DNA of 64,000 nt from Erodium maritimum. Its lineage: Eukaryota > Streptophyta > Magnoliopsida > Geraniales > Geraniaceae. Each line of letters begins with the position of its first letter. Position 1 is the stretch's first letter. The notes under the pieces are model-generated. The model saw nothing but the letters and a program-made list of their open reading frames with translations, had not been told where the DNA came from and did not search any database. The stretch covers positions 18,807,735 to 18,871,734 of the forward strand of contig OY997589.1 of NCBI GenBank assembly GCA_963921825.1, in the 5' to 3' direction. This document shows positions 33,761 to 46,283 of this stretch, piece after piece. Position numbers and translations under genes: made by a program.

Positions 33761-36510
33761 GTAGCACATCTTCTCTTCTACCTTGATCTATTTAGGGTTT
33801 TTGTACCTTATTGATTCTCTTATCATGCACGTTTCTGGTATCTGCATTTGGGGCTTCAACTGAATAGAGTTTCGAATTGTTCTCTATAATCTGAATTCGA
33901 CCCTGCTTTGAATTTTGATTATCGGTGCATTGTTCACTGGCTGAGCCGCTGTTGTAATTTTGAACGCTAAGGAAATGATTAAGATGATGACGAGGTAGCT
34001 GTTGTTTAGCTTGGTTTTGAGTTTAGCTGTTTGTCTATACTCTGATGTCTTTTGTACTGTGATGGTAGCTTGTGTAGAAGCTGAGAAGGATCGTGTTTTT
34101 GAAAATTGTAGAGACGTCGTTATGATCTAGAGATGTATTGTATTGGTACTGGGGGTGGATTTAACAGCTTACTTCTTTATGGTCATGCTTGTTGAACTAG
34201 TTTAGCTCACGGTTACTAAATTTTAAGATTTTTTATAGGATGGCTAAACGATTTTCCTTTTAGCTTATTTTCTGCTGTGTGACAGCCAGTTCTGTTTAAA
34301 GTCCTAACATCTGAGCAGTAGTGATTTTGAGTTTGGTGAGGAGCTGAAAAGGTTTGCCTCATTGTATTTGGAGGTGTTCTATTTTTGGAGCTGCTTGAGA
34401 AACTAACTAATACAACTTAGTGATGGACTCTGCTTGTTTTGGTAGCTGGATCACACTTTTGATTGTCTGTTGAGTAGTTAAAACCAGGTGGTTTTGGTCA
34501 TAAGTTCATTATGTCTGTATGCAATTATGATTATGTCTCTTGAGGTGGATCTTATAGTTATTTTGTGGAGCCGTTATAGTAGGAGACATGAAATTAAGTT
34601 ATTCTAGTCTACTGATTGGAAAAGGATAGAAAGATAATTACTTTTATGTGACCAAACAAATTACTGAATATGTGTCAAAATGTGACGGAAGCTATTTTTT
34701 TTTTATCCCCACTGAATATTGACAAAATCTTATACCACTTGGTTAGCATATATTATTTTTTGTTTACATACCCTAGCCATCTGATTGACAAATTTTATGT
34801 TTGATAACAAACAGTGATCAGTTCGTGTTTTTCTACAATATTTAGTTGGTTTAAGGTGAAATACGCCCTGCTTAATATGCAAAGAATTGACGAGGTAGGT
34901 TAAAATTTGTATTTTCGAGGTATTGTTTCGAGGAGTGTTGTGTTAATGACAATAAAGGAGAGTAAGAATTTATGACTAACCGTAGGATTTGTCAACTTTA
35001 GGAATCTGATCATACTAGAGCATTAATGAAGAAAATAAAGAGGTTATTGTATACCACATAATGTTGCCTTAGAAAGCATAAAATCTTACTAGCACTCAAC
35101 CTATCAAGCTTCATCTCAATCAATACTAAAAGTATTAATATGCATAATTCTTCACCATTTTCCTTCACCAAACTTTGCATATTAAATTAACATTAACAAA
35201 AAAAAGTAGGTTTGTAGATCCTAGGAGCATGTTTTACAGATATATCTATGATAACCAATTGTACTCATATATATATTTTTTTAAATCTGAAACTATCATG
35301 CTATCTTTTGGTTGGGTTGTCAGGGAAGAAAATGTGATCAACATGTAAGCGCACATTAATTTTTGGTACAAACTCTTTCTGAGTGCTAGGTGTGCGACTT
35401 TTTTTATCAACAATAACCGCAAGTATGGGGATTGGAACCATCAACCTCATACTTATTAATTATTATATGATGTCTTTGCCACTTCTCACACAACACTAGG
35501 TGTGTGATTTTGGAAATGAGGTGCAAAGATTTATTACAAATAAAATATATTTTAAACGGACACTGAAATTAATCATTATTATGCTAAAAGATAATTTGTT
35601 AGAGTCTCGGACGACACACAGTAGGTTCTCAAGCGAGAGAAATGACTACCGCATCATAGGCACTATTATCACCTTCTGTCAGTGGCATTCAGTTATTATC
35701 TATTAATTATTATCAGCATGACAATCTCCAGCCCACCATGTGTATTTGAAGAACAACACAAAAATGAAATAAACATCAAGAAGTAAATTTGTCAAAAGAT
35801 ATCCGAAAGGTCTCAAGAGATACGGAGTTCTCTCGTTAGTCAAACTCCGAGATGAGATCCGAGAGTTATCTCATTAATTAACCCCTCAACATATCTGACC
35901 TCCAATCAGTATAACTTGATCCTAAACCCGTCATGGTAAAATTGAACAAATAGTTCTGATAGTAAGTTCTTACATTAAAGCTGAATAACGATGATAATGA
36001 TCTAAAGATGCTACTATCATATAAAGAGAGGGTTACTGGATTTCAGCTGCTTTGGTGACTGTATGCAGGGGCCGTTGGACAAAAAAGTTTTTTTTTTCTG
36101 CACCTAACAAGCATGCACATTTAAAACCGTAAAATGTCTTAGCTGAAATCGTGGGCTTTATATGTGGAATAAAAATATTTCACACACCTAATTATGCCTG
36201 TGGCGAACCTTGTCATGTTGTGTTACACAAGTAATGGTGCAAAAAAGGCACGCCATGCACCTCCAACGGTTACGGATCTTCACCATGCCATACCCTGTGG
36301 TGTGCACCATTCATAATAGTAAGCAAGAGAATGACATGCAGAGAACCTTCCTTTTATATGATAGTAGCATTTTTATGATAACGGGTGCGAAGAAGACACA
36401 TTAAAGACTGGACAATTGGTGGAATTTTAGTAGGTAATAGGTATTATCAATTATCCCACTTTTTTAACCAGGTAGATTTTATCTTATAAGAAATACACGT
36501 TTCATGTAAA

Positions 36511-36604
36511 AGGCGAAACAAATCTCTAATTGCTTCACTGTTTGTTTTATAAGACGTTATATCTAAAAGGGGAAACAAATCTCTAATTGCTTCACTGTTT
36601 GTTT
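36511..36604. repeat. 57-bp tandem duplication in the PUB4 5' UTR intron
   Basis: Two copies of AAACAAATCTCTAATTGCTT with flanking sequence, 57 bases apart. Confidence 0.8.
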
Positions 36605-37549
36605 TCCTATTTTTGCCAGTTGTCATGTCGGTTTTGCTCCAGTTTCTGTGTAATAACTATTTATTGGTTTAATTGCTCTGCTTTTACTTGTTTGATGTCA
36701 ATTTTTGTTATGCAATTCATATGTAGGTTTGTTTGATGACATTCATGTATTAACAGGTTCCTGTTTTTCAGTTGAAGTCTTTCACTGGTACCGTTTGGTC
36801 CGTTTCAAAGTAAATACGGATTTTCTAGCTAGACAAATTATATCGACCTTGCAAATATTGTTAGTAGTCCATTTTAGGTATTTGAATTTTTGGAATCATA
36901 AATGTAAGCTCTGGTTTCCACAGGTTATCTCCAGCTGAACGTTATGATCAAGAGATCTTAGTATGGGGTTGATCTGTTAATACGGATGCCGAATCTTGGT
37001 CTATGACTAAAAAATGGTCTTCATTGTTATGGTTTAATTGGCTCAACAACATAGCAGCAAGAGGATCATTCTTTTTATGCTTTAAATTGCAAGTGTGGTG
37101 AAGAAGGTACCTTTCCATTTTCCCATACTATGATATATGTGGTAATTTTTTGTTCATCTGATCTGGTAATTGCAAACATGGTAGTTAACCTAGGTTGGCT
37201 ATAAACATCACAATTCTTTCTTGTTTTGACCTATAGTGTTAACATTATATATATAATTGGATTTGTTATAAATATGTGTTTGTTCATGCATCACATTGGG
37301 TATAAACTTGTTTTGATGTAGGGTATCCTATGGATGAGTATAAATTATGGGGTACAGCTTGGCTTGTAAACTTCTCAACTCTGTGTGGGATGCCATTTCT
37401 ATGTATATTGACCATTTTGAAATTAGCCTTTGTAGAACTCCTAAACTCTGAGTGGGATGCTATTTTTATATCATTTGTTCCTTATACTTGATATCATTTT
37501 TAACGCCAATTGACTTCTCTACCTTGTGATAGTCGTTGAGACAGGTCTG

Positions 37550-40500
37550 ATGGAGATAACATTGTTGAAAGCGCTTCTTAGTAATATCTCTTCTTTTCTC
37601 CATTTATCATCTTATGACAACATAAATGTGGAACCGGTGCATGAGTATTACCGGAAGGTAGAAGAAATAATGAAGCTATTGAAGCCAATGCTAGATGCTA
37701 TTGCTGATTCCAGTATTGCTTGCGATGAGTTTTTTATTAAGGCTTCTGAGGAATTGGGTCAAGCTGTTGATGAATTAAGGGAGCTCTTTGAGAACTGGCA
37801 ATCGTTGTCAAGCAAGGTTTATTTTGTAAGTTTGCACTATGTCTTCAGCTATGTTCAGTACATCTATATTTCAAAGCAACTCATTATTTAGCTTGTGGAG
37901 ATCCGTGTCTTTGCAGCAAGTCTTAACTTGACAACTACAAGTTGGATTTTTCACATAGTGTACATGCCATGATTCTTCATGTATTTTCCTAGTAATTGTG
38001 ATAACTAGTAGTGAGATCATTTCACTTACTGTTGATTTTTTTAATCAATGATGTTATGTAGATTTGAATCTTAGCCCTTGCTTAAGGGAAAACAAGCTCT
38101 TAATCACTTCTCCCAGCTAGTGTTGGTACACATTTTTCTTAATTACTGCTGGGAAAAGAAAGCAACTCTATCCATGCTTTGTCTTTCTTTTCTTAGGCTC
38201 ATTCGTTTCATGGAGTACTTTCACATCAGAAAATATTTTCTGTGGAAAACAATTTTCAAGGGAATGATTTATTTTCTTTCATTAGGTCGAAACTTGGACA
38301 CGTTTCCCTGTAATAGGAAGCTGGAAGTCATTTCCTGAATATTAAAGGAGATTTTCCAGTGTCCGGTAATTTTGTAGATTGATCTTCTTCTATCCGCTAA
38401 ACAAAAGATACTATTTTTGAGAAAGAGAGGTTCCCTTAAACATGGTTTTTTCTTTTCTTTTCAGTACATAGTAGCAAAAAAAGCACGTTATATTGTCTTA
38501 ATCTGACTTGGTAAACATTGATACATTATTCCATCTGGGAATGGAGATAATGTATCTTCACAGGGGAAGGTAGCATTGCATTGTGGAAACACTAATTGAC
38601 ATTACATAAGTTAATTAACCAAACAGGCTAGGACAGTCCGAACTTTATTCAGTTGTGACTAGTGTTGCTGTTTCGTGGTTATTTTTCGCACTGGAGGAAA
38701 ATGATTTTTGATCAGATATCTTGAGTCGTCTTATAATTTGTTATCTCGAAAAAGGTGATCACCCTAACCCCTCAAGTATCTCCTTAAGTAATAGCTGATC
38801 AGCAGTAGGATGTTCTTCGGACATCTGATTGTTGTGTAAAATGCGGAAACTACTATATTCCCTGATCAGCTTTCCTTATGTTCATGTTTTGGCATTTCTG
38901 AACTGATCCCCAGAGATAAAATTTCTCAAGATTTTACTAAGGGAAATTTGATCAAATATCTTTGAAAATGTATAATATTTGTTTTAGGATTAATTGCTAA
39001 AACTACAAAAAGTTTTGTCCGCGTGCTAAAAACTACACTGAGTTTAAAAGTGGACAAAACATACCGTAAGTATTGCCCAGTCTTATGTTACAAATAATGA
39101 ATAAAATGTTATGTTCTGTTAGTATTGTGTTCAAAGCATATAGCATTAAAAAGCACTGTGGTCTAAGCATATAGCATTGAGAAGTACTTGGACAAAACAT
39201 ATGGGCCAATACTTAACGGGACAGAATATTCTGTTTGTTTTTTTAACGGCGGTGGACACTACTGATTGTATGTTTTTGTCCACTTTCAAACTAAATGTAG
39301 TTTTTAGCATGTGGACAAAACTTTTTGTAGTGTTTAGCGATTAACCCTTTGTTTTATATGCCACTATAATTTAAAATTTGTAATCTATGCTTTTCAAATA
39401 TTTTAGGATAAAAATACCTTTATTACATTTAGTTTAAACCCTCAAAAATAAATTATATCTAAGAGAGTTCGAACCATGGTTGTCCAAGACAAAACACACT
39501 AACCCAATCACTCGTGCTAAATTACTTATATGAATTATGACCCTTTATTATGTATTAGTCCACTTTATTTTATTAGTGCATCGTCAAACACCCGAAAGAC
39601 AAAGGTACCCCTACATGTTACCAATTTTTCGAAATCATGCTATTAATCATTTTTTTATGTAAATCACCGATAGTTTCATCTTCTCGTGCCTTTCCTTTCG
39701 CCGACGAGCCTTTCCACTGTGAAATAGGATTCATGCTAGAGAATGATTCCTCCATAACAAAACCCATTTGACTCAGCTAATCCTCGTACTACACCAAAAT
39801 TTGAAATAAAAAATAAAACTCTAATCGGTGGATTGTTTTTATGCTTTATTTTTAGTTGAAAATTAAAGATAAAGAACTTTAGCCACTATCATATTTATAT
39901 GTGTGGAGAAATTGATTATACGTAGTTAAATTTTCGATGATTTAAATAGAAATTGATTGATGACATAGTTTCAAATATTTTATCATATGCTAGGATACAT
40001 TTTCTTTCGGGGGTTTGACGGTGCACCAACACAATAAATTGGACTAATAAATAATAAAGGGACATGTAAGTAGTTTAGTAAAAGAGGTTAAGTAAATTTT
40101 TTTTGTCTTGGATAACCATGGTTCGAATCCTCCCAAATGGAATTTATTTTTTGGGGTTTAAACTACATGTAGTAAGGGTATTTTTGTCCTGAGATATTTG
40201 AAAAGGATAGATTTTAAATTATAGTGGCATATGAATCAAATATCATATACTTTCAAGCATATTTTATCAGATTTCCCTTTACTTATCCCTCATTAACTTT
40301 TAAGGTCATGCATTAACTCAGATTTGTTTTGGTAGTAGTTGTATATATGGTTCAATTATTTTGTAACGTTTAATCTGTATGTGTAGAAAGAATTTTCTCA
40401 TCTGTTTTAGTTTTCATTAGTCCCGTCATGGTAGTGTATATTATCACGAACTGACCTTCCTGAAATACTCGTAAGTATATTTTATCAATAATTTAAACAT

Positions 40501-43500
40501 AATTCTTTTGATAACATTTTCATCATTTGCATGATGCAGGTTCTACAAACTGAGTTGTTGATATCAAAGGCTAGAGAAGCAGGTCTGAATATTTTCCAAC
40601 TGTTAAAATCCTCACATCAACATCTTCCTCTTGAATTGAGTTCAACGTCTATTGAGGTATTAGATTACAAGTTGTCATAAATTTTGCATTTCATTGTGTT
40701 ACTAGCTCCTCTTGTTGATTACCAATCACTTATATTTGGTTTGGTAAGATATCTGAGCTGGTAAAGTTGGAAACTTTTTTGCAGTTTTGGAATATGGAGT
40801 ACTAAAGGCTAGCCTTTCCATGTACCCTTAGTTGGAAGATGTATATGTTTAAGTATAATCCCACGTCTAATAAGAATAACAAAAATGAGTTATATGGAAA
40901 AGCAAGGTCACACTCAACTAAAAAGGTTGACTTCTAGTTGTGGAGCCCAACCCGATATATGTAGCCCAATTGAAAATTTACCTAGTATCAGAGTCTGGTT
41001 GTGTGGCCTTTGGTTGACCATGGCCCACGAGTAGAAGTCCAACCATACATGTCTTGCCCATTTGTCGTAGATGACTTGCCTATTACGATTTGCATGTGGA
41101 AGTCCAGCCCTCCACATGGATTTGGGGAGTGCTGAAGTATAATTTCATATCTAATATAATAAGAAAAATGAGCTATATTGTAAGGGCTAATCCAACCAAA
41201 AAGTTTGACCTTATAGCTATGGAGCTCAACCTGAATATGTAGCCCGATTAAAAATTTACCGTGTACTTACTATCATGTGAAATATAACATGTAGTGTTAT
41301 TGACTGCAGCAATCTATGCAGAAAATTAAGCATATGGGATATGAGCAACTGTCTACTGTCATTAAAGATGCTATGAGGGATCAGATGGAGGGTGTTGGAA
41401 CAAGCTCTGAGATCCTGGCAAAAATTGCTGATAGCCTAAGTTTGAGGTCAAACCAGGAGGTTCTAATAGAGGCCGTGGCTCTTGAGAAACTAAAGGAGAG
41501 TGCTGAACAAGCTGAAAAGTCGGAGGAAGCGGAGTATCTTGATCAAATGATTGCTCTTGTAACCCATATGCATGAACGCCTTGTCATGATAAAGCAGTCC
41601 CAGGGGTGTAGCCCGGTGCCAATTCCTACTGACTTCTGCTGTCCTCTTTCTCTAGAGCTGATGACTGATCCTGTGATTGTAGCATCAGGGCAAACCTATG
41701 AGCGGGCATTCATCAGGGAATGGATAGACCTTGGTCTCACTGTCTGTCCTAAGACTCGCCAGACTCTGGCTCACACTAACTTGATACCAAATTACACTGT
41801 AAAGGCATTAATTGCAAATTGGTGTGAATCAAACAATGTGAGGCTGCACGATCCTATGAAGCCCATGAGCTTTGATCACCCGTCATCCCTTCTTTCCCAT
41901 GCAGAGTCTGGTGCTCCAAGAGATTCACATATGCTTTCTCATACAAGGAACAACCCACCAATGTGTCCTGAGTCAAATAGGTCTGCCAGTTCACCTGCTA
42001 GGAATCTAATCCCATCCAGTGGAATTCACCGAGAGGGAAGTTCTCCCCTACATATGCATTCCACCTCTGATAGTTCCTTATCTGGCACATCTGGAAATGG
42101 ACCGGCTTTGGATATTGGGAGAGTGTCACTGACAAGTTCTGAGGACAAGTCTACTCACTTGGATGAAAGAAACAGAGATGGTCAGTCTTCTATGTCGCCA
42201 ACTAGGAAGGAATTTTCAAGGGCTATTAGGGAGGATGAACAGTTGTCTCAGGGCCATAGTAGAACTGCATCAGCTTCTAGCACTATTTCTAATTCAAATC
42301 CCCAGGGAGTTCCTGGTGATGCCAATGAGGTTTCTCAGACGTCAACCCATTCTACTGGCAACCGAAGCGAAACTTCTGGGGAAGTAAAAGTAGATATGCA
42401 GCCTGCTGCTAGCATGAACACCTCACAGAGAGAATCCGATTTCTCGTCCCGACTGGAGACCAGACCTCGAAATCAGAGTATGTGGCGCCGTCCATCAGAG
42501 AGGTTTGTTCCGAGGATAGTTCCTTCTAAAGAAACAAGACCCGATCTTTCTGGCATTGAAACTCAAGTCAAGAAGCTAGTTGAGGACTTGCATAACACTT
42601 CAGTTGAGACTCAAAGAGCCTCAACAGGAGAACTTAGGCTTCTTGCTAAGCACAACATGGACAACCGGATTGTAATTGCTAATTGTGGAGCGATTACCTT
42701 ATTGGTTGATTTGCTATGCTCAACAGATGCAAAAATCCAGGAAAATGCTGTTACTGCACTCCTTAACTTATCGATCAATGATAACAACAAAACTTTGATA
42801 GCCGGTGCTTCTGCAATTGAACCTCTGATTCATGTCCTTGAAACAGGGAGTCCCGAGGCGAAAGAGAATTCAGCTGCCACTCTCTTTAGCCTCTCTGTGA
42901 TTGAGGATAACAAGGTGAGGATTGGAAGGTCTGGAGCAATTAGGCCGCTGGTTGATTTGCTGGGGCATGGAACTCCTAGGGGGAAGAAAGATGCAGCCAC
43001 AGCTTTGTTTAACTTGTCAATTTTTCATGAAAACAAGGCCAGGATTGTGCAAGCCGGTGCAGTAAAGTATCTTGTGGAACTGATGGACCCAGCAGCTGGG
43101 ATGGTTGATAAGGCAGTTGCAGTTTTGGCCAATCTTGCTACAATTCCCGAGGGAAGAACTGCAATTGGCCAGGAAGGTGGTATCCCTGTCCTGGTTGAGG
43201 TTGTTGAGTTGGGTTCTGCCAGAGGGAAGGAGAATGCAGCAGCAGCCCTTCTACAGCTTTGCACAACCAGTAGCAGATATTGCAATATGGTGCTCCAAGA
43301 AGGAGCTGTCCCTCCATTAGTGGCATTGTCTCAGTCCGGAACTCCTAGGGCCAAAGAGAAGGTACGCATATGAGTGTCTTGTTTTGATTGTAGGTTAAAA
43401 GTGGGGATCAAGGGGAGTTAGTGTTCCACTTTTCCACCATGTGTTCCCATTCGTAATACTATGATGAGGTATTATAACCGAAGCTTGTTTGTCCAGCTGG

Positions 43501-44043
43501 TCAAACACTTGACTTTGGGTTCAAGTCCCAGCAACGGTGCTTCACTTCTTATTTCTCTTCCCAACTTTTGTTGGGCCTCTCTCACTCTCTCTCTCTCTCT
43601 ATCCAGCTCTTGTTGGGCCTTCCTCAAGGTGGGGGCCAAGAATTTAGTGCTTTCGTCTACATAAGGGAACCCATTTCTTGCTCGATACATAAATCTCAAA
43701 AAGTTCTTTAAGAATTAAAAAATGTTTTGTGCTCCCTTATACATAATGTCTTGAGCCCAAAATATTATGATACACCTGATTTAGTCGATAAAAAACTATA
43801 ATGAGGTAATAATTACCTCATACAAGGGTGTTATTAGTAATTCATGCATAATTCATTTTCTCCAAAGGAAAGTGGACCCTTGTTTTAAAAAAAAATAACA
43901 CAATTCTGAAAGCATGACACTTATTTTAGAATTGAGAGGAAGTTTCTGCTATGTTAGAAAACTAAAGATTTTTGTTGGTACAGGCCCAGGCACTTCTTAG
44001 TTACTTCAGGAATCAACGACATGGTAACTCGGGGAGGGGATGA
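37550..44043 (+). CDS. PUB4: U-box/ARM-repeat E3 ubiquitin ligase, PUB4 type
   Basis: Exons 37550-37825, 40540-40656, 41310-43361 and 43984-44043 join in frame to 834 residues; Arabidopsis PUB4 is similar in length. The order is typical: N-terminal UND region (residues 1-230, with VEEIMKLLKPMLD and SLRSNQEVLIEAVALEKLKE); U-box at about 234-305 (DFCCPLSLELMTDPVIVASG, then GLTVCPKTRQ and NYTVKALI) that recruits the E2; a Ser/Thr-rich linker; and C-terminal ARM repeats from about 545 that bind substrates. The family transfers ubiquitin in the cytosol and nucleus. PUB4 acts in immune-receptor signalling, tapetum development and meristem maintenance. The start is the first Met after the acceptor at 37544, matching family N-termini (LLKALLSNISSFLHLSS). 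The last exon adds only 19 residues. Introns 2 and 3 carry several insertions. Confidence 0.95.
38987..39347. mobile_element. Mutator-type MITE, 361 bp, in PUB4 intron
   Basis: TIRs of ~75 bases start GGATTAATTGCTAAAACTAC on the left and GGGTTAATCGCTAAACACTAC inverted on the right. An exact 9-base TSD, tttgtttta, lies at 38978-38986 and 39348-39356. It lies in the intron between coding exons 1 and 2. Confidence 0.88.
39357..40231. mobile_element. Inverted-repeat (foldback-type) element, ~0.87 kb, in PUB4 intron
   Basis: Arms of ~230 bases face each other: 39357-39590 (TATGCCACTATAATTTAAAAT onward) and 40015-40231 inverted. The flanking dinucleotide is TA on both sides, fitting a mariner/Stowaway-type TA target, but the ends are symmetric, so the exact TSD is not certain. 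It sits directly against the TSD of the MITE at 38987-39347. Both arms include a GGTTCGAA-type box. Confidence 0.7.
40846..41260 (+). mobile_element. TRIM element, 415 bp, in PUB4 intron 2
   Basis: Two direct repeats of 137 and 131 bases (40846-40982 and 41130-41260) share TGxTxAAGTATAAT starts and AAAATTTACC ends. Straight after the first comes TAGTATCAGAG, a two-change form of the TGGTATCAGAGC initiator-tRNA-Met primer-binding site. Before the second is a purine tract (GGATTTGGGGAG). The flanks gtata and gtgta look like a 5-base TSD. The 147-base interior is non-coding, as in TRIMs (terminal-repeat retrotransposons in miniature). It ends 49 bases before the exon at 41310. Confidence 0.75.
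43478..43740 (+). mobile_element. Possible tRNA-derived SINE in the last PUB4 intron
   Basis: A CCAGCTGGTCAAACAC segment resembles a pol III A box. GGGTTCAAGTCCC about 25 bases later is a good B box. A TC-rich body and an A-rich end follow. No clean TSD was found, so this is only a candidate. Confidence 0.35.
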
Positions 44044-44627
44044 TTCTGAGTATGCATCTGATGTTGCCATCCGAGGTTTTGAAGCTAAGTTTAATATATA
44101 TAGTGTACATTAAGTCAATGCTGCAAATAATATGCATCGTGTCAAAGTTTTCTTGGATCTCCATGATTTGTAGAGAAATTATTTAGGGAGGGGTTTGATT
44201 GTGTCCTCTCATGGAAAGTTGTAGTGTGAATGAAAATTTATACCTTAGTCTTTGCAGCCTTTGTAATGTGTGCGTTTGGGCAAGATGATGATATATGGAT
44301 AACCATTTTTATTTGGTTATGTAATCAAGGGAACTAGTTTAATTTAGGATATTATTTTATTCTCTCTATAATGTTATTTTTGGATTATAAATCAGAATGT
44401 GCATGCATATACTTATATAGAAGCTTTTTGGAAGTGGAAGCACACGAGAAATTGCTTTAGAAATGGAATCTATCAGAGTTAAAGAGAAACATACAGCTTT
44501 CACACAGATTGTGACATGCTTTTAGGTGTTTGACACCCCATTTTGTTAGAATTGTTCACGTGCAGAGCTAAATTTCGTGGTGCCTGAATACCGAAGTTTC
44601 AATCACCAAGAAAAATTGAATTACATA

Positions 44628-45398
44628 TAAAAGCTGATCCAGAAATTTATTTTAAGGTATGTCAAATATAGGGCCTAAATATAAAAAATATAAAAAAATC
44701 AAAGTCGGTTAAAGAAGTGTTAAAGGTTGATCGGTTTTCTCAATAATATAATTTTAACATACAAGCTCTAGTTTGGGCCTGTAAGACATTAAATCAAATG
44801 AAATTCAGATGTCCATAATTTTCTTAAAAGAATTTCAACTAGAAAATACGGCACATGAACCCATGTACGTTGTACAAGTCGAACGGTCAATCATATGTGT
44901 TTGTGTTAGAATATATATTATTGGGCCTTCAACTATTAGCTTGAGCTTTTAGTTGAGTTGGTTCTCTAATATGGTATCAGAGCTTGGCACCTCACGGACC
45001 CGGGTTCAAACCCCACCCTCTGCAAAAAAATCTAACTTCCTCTAAATTTATCAAATTTGTCCTCTCTCTTCTCAATTGTGACAACGTAAATGATATAATA
45101 TGAGACATGATTTCTTATAAAAATAAGTCAAAACTACTTCATTGTTACTTATTATAAATACTTATAAATGCATTCTACTAAACCATTATGCCATGATCTA
45201 ACTTTTTCAAAAGATCATTTTCAAATAAAATGAGGTTATACACGCAACAAATCTTTAAATCAATATAATTTTTCATACGAACTCTGATTTAGACCAATCA
45301 AATATTAAATCAATAAACATCTAAAAATTCTAAAATTATATGTAATTTTCTCAATGATATGCCGTGACATACTCTAAACTTCCCTAAATCCGCCCCTG
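44628..45398. mobile_element. Non-autonomous hAT element, 771 bp
   Basis: The right end, inverted, reads CAGGGGCGGATTTAGGGA. The left end is the same motif after C-to-T/G-to-A changes (TAAAAGCTGATCCAG). An exact 8-base TSD, attacata, lies at 44620-44627 and 45399-45406. It is AT-rich and non-coding, and carries the retrotransposon remnant at 44904-44983. Confidence 0.82.
44904..44983 (+). mobile_element. Tiny LTR plus tRNA-Met primer-binding site, inside the hAT element
   Basis: A 68-base segment with TGTTAGA...TCTAATA termini (44904-44971) is followed directly by TGGTATCAGAGC (44972-44983), the exact 12-base complement of the initiator tRNA-Met 3' end used by Copia and TRIM elements. No second LTR was found downstream. 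It is a remnant of a TRIM- or SMART-sized element. Confidence 0.6.
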
Positions 45399-45406
45399 AT
45401 TACATA

Positions 45407-46262
45407 CAAACTTGAATTTATATTCAAGTGTCTTTAAAGTGGAGTTTAATATTCACTAACACTACGTTAAAGTTTGATGTAATATAAAACTTAAAGAGAC
45501 CTACAAAAACTTGATGATTGTGAAATAAATAAAACGAAAGTGAGTTTTTGAGAAAGGTTAGTAGTCCTCATGTGTCGGTGCATTATATTTCGTGTACATA
45601 ATAGAAAAATATTCCTGAGCCACTAGAGGTATAAAAAAAAAGGATGTTACACAGATCTTGTCTGCTAGCTTATTGTTCTTTTTCCAGGACTGTCGGTTCT
45701 CCTCATCTTGATGAGATTCGAGCATGGCAAAGAAATGGCTCACGAGAAGAAAGATGATTTATTTTATACGCAATTAGGTAAAATCAGAGGAAGAACAGTG
45801 AGATTGGTATCGAGATCCTCAAGTAGAACTTCTCTTGCCTCTTGGCATGGTAAATGTTGATATATCCAAGGAACAATTGGCTTCTCTTTTACCCTTTCAC
45901 CTTCTCTACCAACTAAATTTACTAGTGACAAACACCAAAACTTGGTGGGAAATCAATTATACAATAAAGGTATGAGATGGGGCATGGAAATAAATTGTCA
46001 AGACAGAAATAATCAATCATCCAATATAAATTTGGTAGTGGTGGTGGTGGAGGAGTCCACATGACAGCTGCAAAGTCACAGACCCCTCCAAAGAATTCAA
46101 ATTACATTCAAGGACAGTAGAGCTATAGCCATAGTAAATACTCTAAAATGGACAGTCTTAATAATAAATACCATACCAAATTACCGACACAAAATGTGAT
46201 ACAAAAGATTCAAATAATTTATCACTCCACCACGTCCACGTGTAGCAACAGCAAGCATGTGG
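45407..46262. other. Intergenic between hAT and AGP 3' end
   Basis: AT-rich. It presumably includes the AGP 3' UTR on the minus strand. Nothing else recognised. Confidence 0.45.
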
Positions 46263-46283
46263 TCTCTCTCTCTCTCTCTCTCT
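46263..46283. repeat. (TC)n microsatellite at the AGP stop codon
   Basis: About ten TC units on +, read as (GA)n on the AGP strand, begin immediately at the TAG stop (46284-46282). Confidence 0.85.

Noticed and set aside
45001-45020. GGGTTCAAACCCC as a tRNA gene B box
   Set aside because: No A box at the right distance and no cloverleaf. It lies behind the primer-binding site of the LTR remnant.
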